Assembly (NCBI RefSeq): GCF_017591425.1 | Contig: NW_024465801.1 | Location: forward strand, 1-64,000 | DNA: 64,000 nt | Reading direction: 5' to 3' | Origin: Ochotona curzoniae | Lineage: Eukaryota > Chordata > Mammalia > Lagomorpha > Ochotonidae | Part shown: in pieces, positions 1-11,679 of the stretch | Layout: the number at the start of each line of letters is the position of its first letter | Position numbering within the stretch: position 1 is the first letter of the stretch | Program-made: the position numbers and the translations under genes | Notes under the pieces: generated by a model | Seen by the model: the letters and a program-made list of their open reading frames with translations, nothing else | Database searches by the model: none | Told to the model about the DNA's origin: nothing

Positions 1-15
1 TCTCCAATGTATTCC

Positions 16-343
16 TCTCATTATTTCGAACTATGAGGATTCTGGACTCAGAATTTAGAAGTCATTATTCCAAATTCAGAATTAATAACTATGATTTCAC
101 ACCTCAAAATTTAAATCTCTCAGTAGTTCGAACTCTCAGAATTTAGAACTCATATTTTATAACTTGGAATTTTGAATTCGGACTTCAGAACTCAGAATTT
201 AGAATTCAGAATTTAAAACTCTGAATTTAAACCTCTCAGATTCAGAACTGAGAATTGAGATCTCAGAAGTTAGGACTCTGACTTCAGACCTCAGTATTCA
301 TACCTCAGAATTTAGAACTCAGAATTCAGAACTCTCAGAATTA
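16..343. repeat. Degenerate 14-bp tandem repeat array
   Basis: About 23 successive units follow a consensus close to CTCAGAATTTAGAA, for example at 46-59, 190-203 and 304-317. Most units are exactly 14 bp; several carry an extra CT at the start (about 118, 132, 232, 330), giving 16. Units differ by many point changes, so it is an old minisatellite or the edge of a satellite. It may continue beyond the left window edge. It stops where the L1 poly(A) begins and does not resume beyond that L1. Confidence 0.85.
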
Positions 344-779
344 TTTTTTTATTGTTATTAACATTGTATTATGTGACACAGTTATATAGGCACTGGGGAT
401 TCCCCCCACCCCTTCCACACCCCTCCACCAATAGTGGATTCCTCCATCTTGCTGCATAACCACAGTTCAAGATCTGTTGATATTCCTTCATTGCAAGCAT
501 ATACCTAGCATAAAGTCCAGCATCTTATTGTCCAGATAAGTTCAGTGTCCTCCTGAGGAGACCTTCTCTGGTCTGAAGGTAGTGCTAACACAGTAAATTC
601 CCATCAGTTAAAAGCCCCAGCAAAACATCAGCATCAATATACAACATTATGGAATTAATTGACATAGTTTTTGGTAAACAATATGTTAAAAACAATGCAA
701 GTTCCATTCTTCAAAACATCTGTGTTGAGACAATATGACAGGTTCAAAAAATAACAAACAACCAAACAAAAATTACAGG
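344..779 (-). other. L1 copy 1 3' UTR with C-rich (G-rich on minus) tract
   Basis: The 3' UTR runs from the ORF2 stop-equivalent to the poly(A). The C-rich stretch at about 400-429 reads as a polypurine G-rich tract on the L1 sense strand, a known feature of L1 3' UTRs. It has drifted from the cleaner tract in the other copy at 54290-54322. Confidence 0.8.
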
Positions 780-3700
780 TTAAATCAAGGCGAACATGTG
801 GTATCTAACCTTTTGGGATTTGCTCATTTCCCTTAGCATTATGGTTTCTAGTTGGGCCCATTTAGCCACAAAGACCTGCATTTTGTTTTTTTTTAATAGC
901 TGAGTAGTGTTCCATGGAGTACATGAACCAAAGCGTTCTTATCCAATCTTCTGCTGATGGGCATTTTGGTTGCTTCCATGTTTTTGCAATTACTGATTGT
1001 GCTGCTATGAACACAGAGATGCATATTGGTTTGTCGTGAAACAGGTGTTTTGGATATATTCCTAGGATTGCTATTGCTGGGTCATATGGTATGCAGATTT
1101 TGAGTTGTTTGAGTGTTCTCCAGACTGATTTCCATAAAGGCTGCACCAATTTGCAGCTCCACCAGCAGTGGAGTAGGGTTCCCTTTTCCCCACATCCTCG
1201 CCAGCAAGTGTCGTTGGTGTTCTTTTTTATGTGGGCCAATCTTACTGGTGTTAGGTGGTACCTCATCGATGTTTGAATTTGGATTTCCCTTATTGCCAGG
1301 GAGCTGGAACATTTTTTTCATATGTTTGTTTGCCATTTGGGCTTATTCTTTTGTGAAATGTTTTCCCATTTCTCATGCCCATTTCTTGAGTGGCTTGTTT
1401 GTTTTGGTTTTTTGGTTGTTTTGGAGTTCTTTGTATATAATGGAGATTGGCCCACTATCTCCTACATAGTGCAAAGACCTTCTCCCACTCTGTGGGTTGC
1501 TTTTTTACTTTGCTGATTGTTTCCCTTGCTGTACAGAAGCTTCTTAGTTTGTTGAGGTCCCATTTGTTTATTCTGTTCTTAACTGCTATTGCTTATGGCG
1601 TCCTTCTTAGAAAGTCAGGACCTACTCCTAGGTCTTGCAGGGTATTTCCAACATTTTCTTGCAAGAGTTTGAAGGTTTCTGGATGCAGGTTTAGCTCTTT
1701 TATCCATGTAGATTGGATCTTAGTGTATGATGACAGGTGTGGGTCTATCTTTTTGTTTCTGCAGGCTATCAGCCAGTTGTCCCAACAACATTTACTGAAG
1801 AAGCCTTCCCATTTGCTTGGACTGTCGTTGGTCTTTTTGTCAAAGATTAATTGGCTGTATCTGTGTGGGTTCCCTTTTGGTGCTTCTATTCTATTCCATT
1901 GATCTTCCTCTCTATCTTTGTGCCAGTACCAGGCTGTTTTGATAACCACTGCTCTATAGTATGTCCAGAGGTCCGGAACTGTGATTCCCCCTGCTAACTT
2001 CTTGTTCTTTAGGATGGTTCTAGCTATTCGTGGTTTTTTTGTGTTTCCAGATGAATTTTTGAATCATTGTGTCCAGTTCCGTGAAGAATGTTTTGGGCAA
2101 TTTGATTGGAATTGCATTGAAAATGTATATTGCTTGTGGCAGTATAGACATTTTAATGATATTGGTTTTACCTATCCAGGAGCATGGAATGTTTTGAGGT
2201 CTTGTTCAATTTCCTTTTTGAATAGTTTGTAGTTTTCTTCGAATAGGTCTCCTACACTTTTAGTTAGATTTATTCGCAGATATTTCATACTTTTCTCTAC
2301 TATTTTGAATGGTATCTTGCTGGTTAGGTGTTTTTCCATCTTGGGGCTGTTTGCGTACACAATGGCTGTTGATTTTTGTTCATTAATTTTGTACCCTGCC
2401 ACTCTGCCAAACTCTTGTATAAGTTCTAGCAGTTTCTGTATTGAGTCTCCTGGCTTTTCTATGTATAGGATCATGTCATCTGCATATAGTGAAAGCTTGA
2501 GTTCTTTGTTCCCCATTTGTATGCCTTTGATTTTTTTTTTTTCTTGTTTCATGGCCTCTGCAAGTACCTCTGGGACTATGTTGAATAGCAGTGGAGATAG
2601 TGGGCATTCTTGTCTTGTTCCAGATATCAGCGGGAAGGGTTCTAACTTTTCTCCCTTCAGTATGATGCTAGCGTTGGGTTTTTCATAGATTGCTTTGATT
2701 ATGTTGTGGATTTTTCCATCTGTGCCTACCTTGGTTAGAGTTTTTAGCATAAAGAGGTGTTGGATCTTGTCAAAAGCTTTTTCTGCGTCTATTGATACTA
2801 TCATGTGGTTCTTGTTTTTTAGCTTTTGGATGTGATGTATCACATTTATGGATTTCCGAATGTTGAACCATCCTTGCTTTCCAGGGATTAATCCTACTTG
2901 ATCCGGATGAATGATCTGTCTGATGATTTTTTGAATTCTATTGGCTAGGATTTTGTTGAGAATTTTAGCATCAATGTTCATCAGAGAGATAGGTCTGTAG
3001 TTTTCCTTCTCTGATGGTTCTCTATCTGGTTTTGGGATTAAGGTAATGTTGGCTTCATAGAATGAGTTTGGAAGGGTTGCTTCCTTTTCTATTGTTTTGA
3101 AGAGTTTGTAGAGGATTGGGATTAGTTCTGTTCGGAATGTTTTGTAGAATTCTGAAGTGAAATCGTCTGGGGCTAGGCTTTTCTTTGTTGGGAGATCCTT
3201 GATGACTACTTCAATCTCTGTCTCAGTTATGGGTTTATTTAATTCTTCAGTTGCCTCCGGACTGAGTTTTGGTAAGTGGTGGAGGTCTAAGAACTTTTCC
3301 ATTTCTTGGTGATCCTCTAATTTATTGGAGTACAGTTCTTTGTAGTAATTTCTAATTATTTTCTTAATGGTTGCAGTGTCTGTTGTTATGTTGCCTTTGT
3401 CATCTTTAATGCTGTTGTATCTCGCTTTCTCTTGTTGTTTTTTGGTCAATCGGGCCAGTGGAGTGTCTATTTTGTTTATTTTCTCAAAAAAACAACTTTT
3501 TGATTTGTTGATTTTATGTATAGTTTTTTTTGATTTCTATTTGGTTTATCTCCTCCCTTGTTTTGATGATTTCTTGTTTTCTATTGTGCGTGGGACTCTT
3601 CTGCTGCTGTTTTTCTAGCTCCTGGAGGTGTGTGGTTAGTTCCTGTATTTGGCATCTTTCTTGGGCCTTGACATGGGCTTCGATTGCAATGAGTTTACCC

Positions 3701-4588
3701 CATAGCACTGCTTTGGTGGTGTCCCACAAGTTTTGGAATGTTGTATCAGAGTTTTCAGTGGTTTCCATAATTTTTTTTATCTCATCTTTAATTTCTTCCC
3801 TGACCCATTGTTCGTTTAATAGCATATTGTTCAACTTCCAAGAGTGTCTATATTTCCTGGGGAGTTTTGAGTTGTTGATTTCCAGTTTCATCCCATGGTG
3901 GTCTGAGAGGGTACATGGTATGATGCTAATGTTTTGGAAGTTATTTAGATTTGCTTTGTGTCCTATCATGTGGTTGATTCTGTAGAAGGTGCCATGCACC
4001 GCTGAGAAGAATGTATATTCTGTGGCCTTAGGATAAAAAGTTCTATATATGTCTACTAAGTCCAGTTGTTCTATTGTTTGTGTGAGCTCTGTTGTTTCTT
4101 TGTTGAGTTTTTGTTTTGTAGACCAGTCCATTGCTGTTAAAGCCGAATTGAGATCACCTACAACAATTGTGTGGGTATCTATGTCTTCCCTTAAGTCTGT
4201 AAGTAATTGCTTTACGTAACTAGGTGCATTAAGATTCGGTACATAAACATTAATGATGGTGATTGCTTCTTGATGGATCATTCCTTTCACCAGTATAAAA
4301 ATGGCCTTCCTTGTCTCTTTTGATGTTAGTTAGATTGAAATCTGTCTCGTCTGAAATTAGGATAGCTACCCCAGCTTTTTTTTCAAATCTATTGGCGTGA
4401 AATATCTTTTTCCATCCCTTCACTTTCAGTTTCTTTGCATCCTTTCTGGTTAGATGTGTTTCTTGTAGGCAACAGATGGTTGGGTCTTGTTTGATGATCC
4501 ATTCTATTAATCTCTGTCTTTTGATTGGTGAATTTAGACCATTTGTGTTGAGAGTTAAAATTGAGAGGTTGCAATTTTGCCCTGCCAT
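780..4588 (-). pseudogene. L1 ORF2 (endonuclease / reverse transcriptase), multiply broken
   Basis: ORF2 starts at the ATG at 4586-4588. In an intact element the protein nicks target DNA and reverse-transcribes L1 RNA at the nick. The N-terminal endonuclease is readable to about 4290. By comparison with the second L1, breaks are: +1 A near 4297-4301, +1 T near 3526-3533, a 10-bp deletion near 2190, a TAA stop near 1592, +1 T near 1311-1318 and +1 T near 886-894. The RT core survives in one open piece (2172-3449) with a YADD box, but the endonuclease aspartate in the RIDH motif is replaced by asparagine (RINH). The C-terminal CX3CX7HX4C zinc-knuckle-like motif is present in the 862-1266 piece. 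It cannot encode a working protein. Confidence 0.95.
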
Positions 4589-4643
4589 GCGATTGTGTTT
4601 TGTGTGTGTTGTTGTCTGTGTAATTGCCTTGTTTGTGCGGGCT

Positions 4644-5603
4644 TTAGTTTGGAGAACTTCTTATTTGCCAACTTTGTTTGTGGTTTGCCTCCTTTTGTTC
4701 TGGGACTAGCACATTTCTAAAGAGACTTTGCAGAGCTGGTTTTGTGTAAACATATTCTTCTAGTTTTTCTTTGCTATGGAAGTATCTGATTTTGTTCTCA
4801 TATACAAATGAGATCTTTGCTGGGTAGATTATTCTTGGTTGACAGTTGTTTTGTTTCAGGGCTTGGAAGATCTTTGTCCATTCTCTCCTTGCTTGTAGGG
4901 TCTCTTCAGAGAAGTCAGCCATGATTCTGATGGGTTTTCCCCTGTATGTGATCTTCTCTCTACTTCGTACTTGTCTCAGGATTCCTTCTTTGTCTTCATT
5001 GGAGTAGAACTTGAGCACCGTGTGTCTGGGTGAAGATGTCTTTGGATCATGTCTGTTGGGAGTTCTCTGTCCATCCTGTATGCGGGGTGGATTCGTGTTC
5101 CAAGTGTTTTGGAAGTTTTCCTGTATAATTTCGTCAAGCACTGCTTGCATCCCTGATTCTCTTTCTACTCCCTCGGGGAGGCCTATGATCCGAATATTCA
5201 ATTTTCTAAGGTAATCCTTCATTTCTTGCATCATTTTATTAGTTTCGCTGAGGCTTGTCTCCAGTTGTTTAATTCGCTGGGCACCTTCATTTTGTGTGTC
5301 TTCTGTTTCAGAGATCCTTTCCTCTGCCGCATTTATTCTGTTGATCAGGCTTTCAATTTTACGTTCCTGGGCATCCAGTTTGGTTTTGATTTGTTGTATT
5401 TCGGTGATTATGCGGTTCTGGAAGTCTTCCCGCTTCGTGTCCTCGTCTCTGATAAATTTTAGCGTTATTTTTTTTAAATTCCTTGTCTGGTAACTCTTCC
5501 ATGTCTTCATCTCGCATCTCCGATATTGATAATGACTTTTGGCCCTTGTTCGGTGGGGTGCTGGCTCTTTCATCTGGAAACTTTTTCTGGTGGTTTTTCC
5601 CAT
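4644..5603 (-). pseudogene. L1 ORF1 (RNA-binding protein), frame-damaged N-terminus
   Basis: ORF1p is the trimeric nucleic-acid-binding chaperone of L1 particles. The frame is open over ~319 codons from the ATG at 5601-5603, matching the 320-codon ORF1 of the other L1. An in-frame TTG at 5630 is not a likely start. Against that copy there is a 4-bp deletion near 5578-5584 and a +1 near 5470-5480, so about 40 N-terminal residues are read in the wrong frame before the frame is restored. The coiled coil (AAEERISETEDTQNEG region), the RRM start (LRKLNIRIIGLPEG) and the C-terminal domain are in the right frame. Compensating shifts leave a continuous ORF that is probably not normal protein. Confidence 0.85.
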
Positions 5604-7030
5604 TGCGTTGGTGTATTTTGGTGAGGCCAATGGACCCGTGTGTTGAGGGGTCGTCCGGCGCTTTCCTGTAGAGAGTGGAGCCTGCAGGCGTGGTGTTGCA
5701 GGGCGTGGTAATTTTCAAGGCACCGTTGGTGCGTTCTCAGGGCCCGGGACTGTAGGGCACCACCTTGGGGGCCCAGTGGATTCCAGGCACACTCTGGGCA
5801 CCTCTTCTACAAGTGTGACCCCGCAGGGCGTGGAGGGATGGAGGTGCTCTCTGGGTGTGCCCCCTGTATGGGAATGCACAGGGCGTAGAAGGTTTTATGT
5901 GCTTTCTCCCTGCGTTCTCCATGTCAGGGACTGCAGGGTTTTTCAGAGCCCACCTGGTGTGTCTCCCACACACGCTACTGTGGTGAGGCGCTTTCTAGGT
6001 GTGGCTCTTGTGCAATGATTCCACCACTCGTGGTGTGTGGGTGTTCAGAGCCCCCCCCCCCGTGTGGCTCCCCCACACAGGACCGCAGTGGAGGAGTGAC
6101 CCAGGCGCCCTGTTAAAATGACTTCACGGTGGGTTTGCACAGTGCCAGTGTGGCGCAGGAGTTTTCAGAGCTCTCCTGGTGGGTCGCCCACGCTCAGAAC
6201 TGCGGGGTGGGAGGCGAGGAGTGGGCAAGTCACACTATGGGAGTGGCACCTGTGTGTCAGGGTCACACAGCGCTACACTTCCCAGTGCTCAGAGCCCTCC
6301 TGGCTCCTGCGCTGCGGAGGCGGTTGCTGCAGGCGGGGCTGCCCAGCCCACCCGGTGTGGCGTTCAGAGTCCTCCTGGTGTTGTCGCCCACCCACAGGGT
6401 ATCAAGGTGTGGGGGATTCCAGACCCTCGCTGACAGCCTCTGCGCACCGAGATGCACTTGCCCACTCAGTGCAGGACTATTTGGGGCGCTTTCTTAGTGC
6501 CTTCTCAGCACCCAGGACTACTGTGCGCCACTTCCAAGGCACAGATTTGGCAGTTTCAAGGCGCTTGCCCTGTGTTCTTAGAGGCTGGAGCCTCTGCAGG
6601 GGGGGGAGGGCAAAAGGAGCACCCCAGGGGCTTGGGATTTGCGCCCAGTCCCTGGAATGCAGAGGCTGTTAACCCTTCCCTGGCTCACCGAACCTCCGGC
6701 TGTTGCAGTCTGCCTCTGCTGCTGTTGAAGACCTTTGCCGGCGTGGATCACTCCCGATTTCCTTGTCTCTGGGTTGGCTGCGTCTCCTCTTAGCTGTTTT
6801 CAAAGGTGACTCAGCAGGTCTGGAGCGGGATGTCAGCTTCTCTACCTTTGTTTTGTTTCGTTCTCGTTGTTCTTCCGAGTTGTGTGGATCTTTTTGGCTC
6901 CACACTGTCCAGGGAACTTCACGCACCTCTCCCTGCGGTTCTTTGCTGTTCCTCTTTGCTGCTTCTGTAGTGTTCTATCCCTCTCTCACTGGACGCTCCC
7001 TCACAGCCTTCCTCCTACGTCGGCCATCTT
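5604..7030 (-). promoter_or_regulatory. L1 copy 1 5' UTR / internal promoter
   Basis: This ~1.43 kb block upstream of ORF1 is GC- and CpG-richer than the flanks. Its far end carries AAGATGGCCG on the minus strand (7021-7030), the YY1-type site known at the 5' end of mammalian L1s, where it fixes the transcription start. It is collinear with 59511-60911. A 12-base C-run near 6050-6062 is private to this copy. Open frames through it are chance. Confidence 0.75.
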
Positions 7031-7160
7031 AAAAAACTCAATAAATCTTTAAAAAAGATGGTGTGTCCTAATTCAACCACTATTAAAATGCACCATAACT
7101 CTTCAAACAGACCCATTCAGTTACTTTCCATTTATAATTACTCACCATGTTGACAAATTT

Positions 7161-7497
7161 CTTTAAAGATTTATTTTCACTTAATTAAAAAATTAGATAT
7201 ACAGAGAGGAGGAGAGACAGAGAGGGAAATCTTCCGTCTGATAATTCACTCCCCCAGTGGTTGTAATTCCCTTTGTTGAGATGATCTGAAGCCTGGAGCC
7301 AGGAGCTCTTCCGGGTCTCCCACTTGGGTGCAAGGTCCCAAGGCTTTAGGCCATCCTTGACTGCTTTCTCAGACCATAAACAGGGAGCTGGCTGGGAGCA
7401 GGGGTAGCCAGGATTAGAACCAGTGCCCATATGGGATCCTGGTGCATGCAAGGTGAGGACTTTAGCTGCTAGGCCACTGAGCTGCACTCCCCCCCTC
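7161..7497 (-). mobile_element. C-SINE (lagomorph tRNA-derived SINE)
   Basis: Full-length reverse-orientation copy: the A-tail side is at 7161-7205 and the head (GCCTAGCAGCTAAAG equivalent) near 7455-7490. Target duplications are CCATGTTGACAAATTT at 7145-7160 and CCATGTTGATAAATTT at 7498-7513, with one mismatch. Confidence 0.92.
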
Positions 7498-7513
7498 CCA
7501 TGTTGATAAATTT

Positions 7514-8834
7514 TCTAAGAGAAAGGTCAAAGCATATAGCAGAAAAGGTAGAAATTAATTTCTTATTTTAGGACATTGCACCTAAAAGAGTTCTGTTGAT
7601 GTTGTGTTTTAGCACACCAACTGTAATAAAGCAATACTTGGGACAGTGTGTTGAATAGAAGCCCTAATTTCTGCACTGTCTCAAAGCTGTGCTTAAGACC
7701 TGACCATGTATCATGAGGAAACAATAAAGTGAAGCAACGGAATGAATCAAGAACATCCACAAGTATGTGCAAACAGATGAACAACTCATGTATTATTTCC
7801 ATATAAAAGCCATTATCAAACCATCAAAATAATGCTTTTGGAGTCTACTCTGATGAAAAGCCTCTATTTATGCCTTTAAGTCAACTGTGTCATTTTTCAA
7901 AATTATTTTGAGGTGTTAGGGTCCACCAATGAAGACACATAAATGGAAATCCTCTGTAGGCACTCCCTATGACAGCATCAGAATGATCCATTGCAGAATA
8001 TCTATGGTCAGGGATATCTTATCACTGCCATGATAACTGTTTTTTTCTGTCCCTTCCACTGCTGTCTCTGAACCTCAACATCAGAAGCAAAGGTTAAATT
8101 TAATTGGAATTATGAGGTTCCAGGTGGAGGTAAAGAATCATAATGAGGCAACAATGAACATTAACTCTTGGTCCAGCATGAACTAGTAGTACCCAGTAAT
8201 GTAGCCCTCTGAGCCCCCACCATTAAATAGTCAGTATTGTTTAACTTTACAGCTTACAGAAAGCCATTGGTAGCAGTATTTAATGTACTAAACTATACTC
8301 ACATATATTAATGGCAAAAAGTGACCAATGTGTCTGTTTCATAACAATATTCAATGTTACAAAGGAGACATTCCTTGAAGGAGAAAAAACATCACAAGTT
8401 ATGAGAGTGCTGATGTACCTCTAAATCTTTTTAAAAAATAAAGCAAAATCAGAACTGTGCCTAGTTCTATATACCCAATTCATGAGTCTTTGTATATTTT
8501 TGAATTCTCCATTATAAATTTGGAGTAGAATTTTCCAATGTCTTTTTTAGAAAACAAATTCTAAATCTTTCAGTATTTGCATATACTGGCATCTTCTTGA
8601 TACAGGAACATGTTGTCTAAAGTTCCTGGGAAAATCTGATATTCCATCCATCACACAGTAGAGAAAACTTCCATAGAAATAGATATGACATTTCTCAAAC
8701 AATATACATTTATTAAACCCAAATAGTTTCAATTGGTGGTGTTTCTAAGTTACCCAAAAAGTTAAGCCAGAACTCCTTAGATAGTCCAGATTCTTAATGT
8801 TTTCTTCTGATTTTGCTAAAATAAGAAAAAGTAT
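7514..8834. other. AT-rich unique sequence, no gene seen
   Basis: About 1.3 kb without a recognisable repeat head, coding frame or RNA gene. The only frames are 60-79 codons and show no family features. It may contain very old, unrecognisable repeats. Confidence 0.6.
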
Positions 8835-9050
8835 TTTTAAATTATTTATTTTAAAGCCATAGAAGCAGGGAAGGAGGGAAGACAGAGAATATTCCACTTG
8901 TTCCACTCTACATGGCCACAACAGCAAGTCCGGATCAGGTGGAAGCCAGAAACCAGGAGCTCCATCCTAGCCTTTTCCTCATGTAGTCTCTCTCTCGAGA
9001 CTGGTAAAGGCTCTAGTAGCTGTATCATGTCCCTCTAGTCAAGGTGTTAG
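8835..9050 (-). mobile_element. Old, diverged C-SINE fragment
   Basis: The order tail (AAATTATTTATTTTAAAG), purine-rich segment with GACAGAGA, then the AAGCCAGAAACCAGGAGCT block matches the reverse complement of lagomorph C-SINEs. The head is degenerate or missing. Edges are approximate. Confidence 0.6.
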
Positions 9051-10304
9051 TAGCAATGTTGTTTCCAACGAGCCTCAAGGTTTGGGCAAGATGAAAATCT
9101 TTGCATTTTTTATTCTGAAAATGTATCCTGTTTGCTTTATTTAGCTGATATCTGCAGGTGCTTGCTGTCTTTCAGATTCTGTCTGTATCACCATTCTCTA
9201 GCCTCATAGTTTCTCCAGAAGCCTGATATGCACTTAGCAGATGCCTAATGAGAGACTGAATCCTCAGCACAAGAAGATAGTCTTGAGTTAACATGAACTC
9301 CTAGAATTCAAACCTCAAGGGCTATATGCAAATAAAAAAGAAAATATCTTAGTGAATTCACAATCAAGAAATTTTGCTAGGAAGTCAAGCTGTATAGATG
9401 CTTTCCCTACATAACTGTAAAAGAAAGCTACTTAAATTTCTTGTTGTTGAAATTTTCAGCAATAGAATAAATTCAGCGCATATTCAACATAGCAATCAAG
9501 ATCTAATTCCAAGTAATTAAGAACTTAATTAAAACTTGTAATCCTTACCTGGCTAGAGAATGTAAAAGTACTACTAAAATCTTTCCTGTTCAATGAGCTG
9601 AAGCAGTTACTTAGCAGATGTTCCTCCCACAGTGATGATTTTTACTATTATCATTATTAAATACAATAATGGACAGGTGGAAATGAAGTCTGTAAATCAT
9701 AATGTTGCAACCAATCTCTGGAAAGAACCTGCTGGTGGAGTGTTGAAGAGATGTGGACCTCCTCACCCTGGAAACTTGCCAATCAAGTAATTGCTCTCTA
9801 CTCACTCTCAAATCCTACTTCAATTTAATTCAACAAGCGACATTCCTTAACCTTTTCCTTGAACTTTGTAGGAGTTCTTATGCATTTTGAATCCTTCAGA
9901 AATCAGCTTCAAAAAGAAAATACCCACAGAATGATATAAATTGAGCAGAGGTAGAGGTGAAAGACAGGAAATACTTTGGAAGGCTGTATGGAAATTATGG
10001 AGACCCTTTAGTGAGTGTCCAAGAAGATGCATTTTGGGTCAAATAATTGCAAAAGCTTCCAAAATCCACATCTGATTAATTCTAAATGTGGTTTTACTTG
10101 TATTGTGTCATGTTATTAAAAAGTACTCTGTTTATTGGCTTAGCTTCATGCTGCTGATTAAATTCCATCTTTAGTCAAATGAAATGAAGCATGAAGTAGG
10201 CGCTCACTGAATATCCGTGAATGGATTGAGACCACTGAGATTTATGTGTTCGTGTATGTGTCTGTATATTCAAAATTCCTTTGGTGTTTGAACATTTGTG
10301 ACTT
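9051..10304. other. AT-rich unique sequence, no gene seen
   Basis: No open frame above 66 codons, and no recognisable RNA gene or repeat. Nothing further can be supported. Confidence 0.55.
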
Positions 10305-10846
10305 TTCTCAGACTCAAAACTCCCAGGAAGCAACCAACGGAGTGGGAGAAAATCTTTGCAAACTACACAACAGAGGGCTAATAACCAGAATACACAAAGA
10401 ACTCCAGAAATTCTTTAACAATAATACAAACAAACTAGTCAAGAAATGGGCAAAAAAAAAAAAAAGTGCACTTTTCAAAGGAACAAAGGCTAAGAGACAT
10501 AGGGTTCAAGCACTTTAGCAATAAGGGAAATTCAAATAAAACCAACACTTAATTCCAGTGAGAATGGCCCACATACACAACTAGCAACACCTGCTGTGGA
10601 GTGTGTGGGGAAAAAGGAACCCCTACTCCACTGCTGGTGGGATTATAGGCTGGTTCGGGAATTATGGAACTCGGTATAGAAGAAAATTCTCAGGAAACTG
10701 AAAATACACCTACAGTATGACCCAGTAATCTCTCTCCTGAAAATATAGCCAAAGGATCTGATAATGAGAGAGCAACTTGCACCCATGAATTCATTGCAAA
10801 AAATTCGACAATCCCCCAAACACGAAAACAACCTAGATGCTTATTG
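10305..10846 (+). mobile_element. L1 ORF2 3' fragment (old), plus strand
   Basis: The sequence follows the C-terminal ORF2 region of the full-length L1s in opposite orientation: the GAAGCAACCAACGGAGTGGG segment, the ACAGAGGGCTAATAACCAGAAT segment and the zinc-knuckle-coding part near 10590-10650. It is interrupted by stops and a poly(A) run near 10450. It ends abruptly where inverted L1 3' UTR begins. Confidence 0.85.
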
Positions 10847-11060
10847 AAAGAGCACTGCATAGAGTCCAGTATCTTATTGCCCAGCTGAATTCAACAGTTT
10901 CTTGGGGAGACCAACTCTGGTCTGAAGACATAGCTGGCAGAATATCATTCCGACCAATTAAAAGCCATAACATAACATCAACAACAGTTTCCATGATTAT
11001 GGGGTTAATTGACATTGTATTGAGTGAGGTTAGACAATGCAAGTTCTTAATCACATCCTG
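10847..11060 (-). mobile_element. L1 3' UTR fragment, minus strand, abutting the previous piece
   Basis: Aligns with 520-710 and with 54400-54600, that is the minus-orientation 3' UTR (CCAGTATCTTATTGCCCAG, TGGTCTGAAGACATAGC and TTAATTGACATTGTATT blocks). It lacks the poly(A) end and joins directly to plus-strand ORF2 at about 10847. Confidence 0.85.
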
Positions 11061-11344
11061 TGACTACTTCATTAACATTTCAATTATAATTTGTATACAA
11101 CTGGCTTCTATCTACCTTAAATTGGCTATAGGATACTATTCAGCTGTCTCATGTCTATTTTCATTTTAGTATTTAGCAGCTTATTGTGTTGAAGCATAAT
11201 TTTTACTGAACTTTGCAGATTTTAGGATAGTCTAAACTGGCTTATACCTTTAGTGAGACATGTGACACCCGTTGAGGCATAGAACACTGTTGGGAGGGGT
11301 GTGCATAGAGATTCTCCATACCCTAGTTAGAACACTTGCCTTTG

Positions 11345-11490
11345 CTTCTTCAAGGCTTAGGGACACAGAACCCATTACACTGGAGTACAAGGACCAAGGC
11401 CAAGTGACCTGGGCCCATTGGACCCTATGACCCTAGGGCTCATGTAGCCAGGGCCCACCATGCAGGTGGTTCAAGGAACTGCTTTCTGAA
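11345..11490. repeat. Copy of an unclassified GC-richer repeat (also at 30370-30560)
   Basis: The segment CAAGGCCAAGTGACC ... GGGCTCATGTAGCCAGGGC ... ATGCAGGTGGTTCAAGGA aligns with 30460-30550 over about 90 bp at roughly 75% by eye. The family is not recognised. The flanks (11061-11344 and 11491-11679) show nothing identifiable. Confidence 0.55.
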
Positions 11491-11679
11491 AGCAAAGATA
11501 ATTCAAGGTTATTACTCCATTGTTCTAGAACTAAAACTTAGGTTTTTTTTTTTTCTTTTTAAAACTGCTTCACTTTTAAAATTCTTATTTTAAACTTTGA
11601 ATTTTATGGTTCAAGCATTCCATGCAATATGAAAAATGAGAAAAAATAAAGTGGGCAGATGTGGATTCATTGTGCAATA

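Larger units (their letters stand above)
344..7030 (-). mobile_element. LINE-1 retrotransposon, near full length, inactive (copy 1)
   Basis: A 6.7 kb L1 in reverse orientation: poly(A) as T-run 344-350, 3' UTR to 779, broken ORF2 780-4588, 55-bp spacer, ORF1 4644-5603 and a ~1.4 kb GC-rich 5' UTR to 7030. It aligns throughout with the L1 at 54227-60911 and is clearly the same subfamily, but carries many more disabling changes. The 5' end still has the AAGATGGCCG motif (7021-7030, minus strand); the short G-tract at the extreme 5' end of the other copy is missing. No target site duplication is visible: the left flank is the 14-bp array and the right flank is an A-rich string resembling a SINE tail. 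Confidence 0.95.

Noticed and set aside
1113..2688. Plus-strand frames of 118-151 codons opposite L1 ORF2 (and equivalents at 54989-57878)
   Set aside because: They are antisense shadows of ORF2. Similarity between the two L1s in these frames follows from conservation of the sense strand.
5776..7032. Frames of 80-184 codons in the L1 5' UTRs of both copies
   Set aside because: They differ in length and frame between the two L1s and lie in the GC-rich promoter region. I see no evidence of a conserved antisense ORF.
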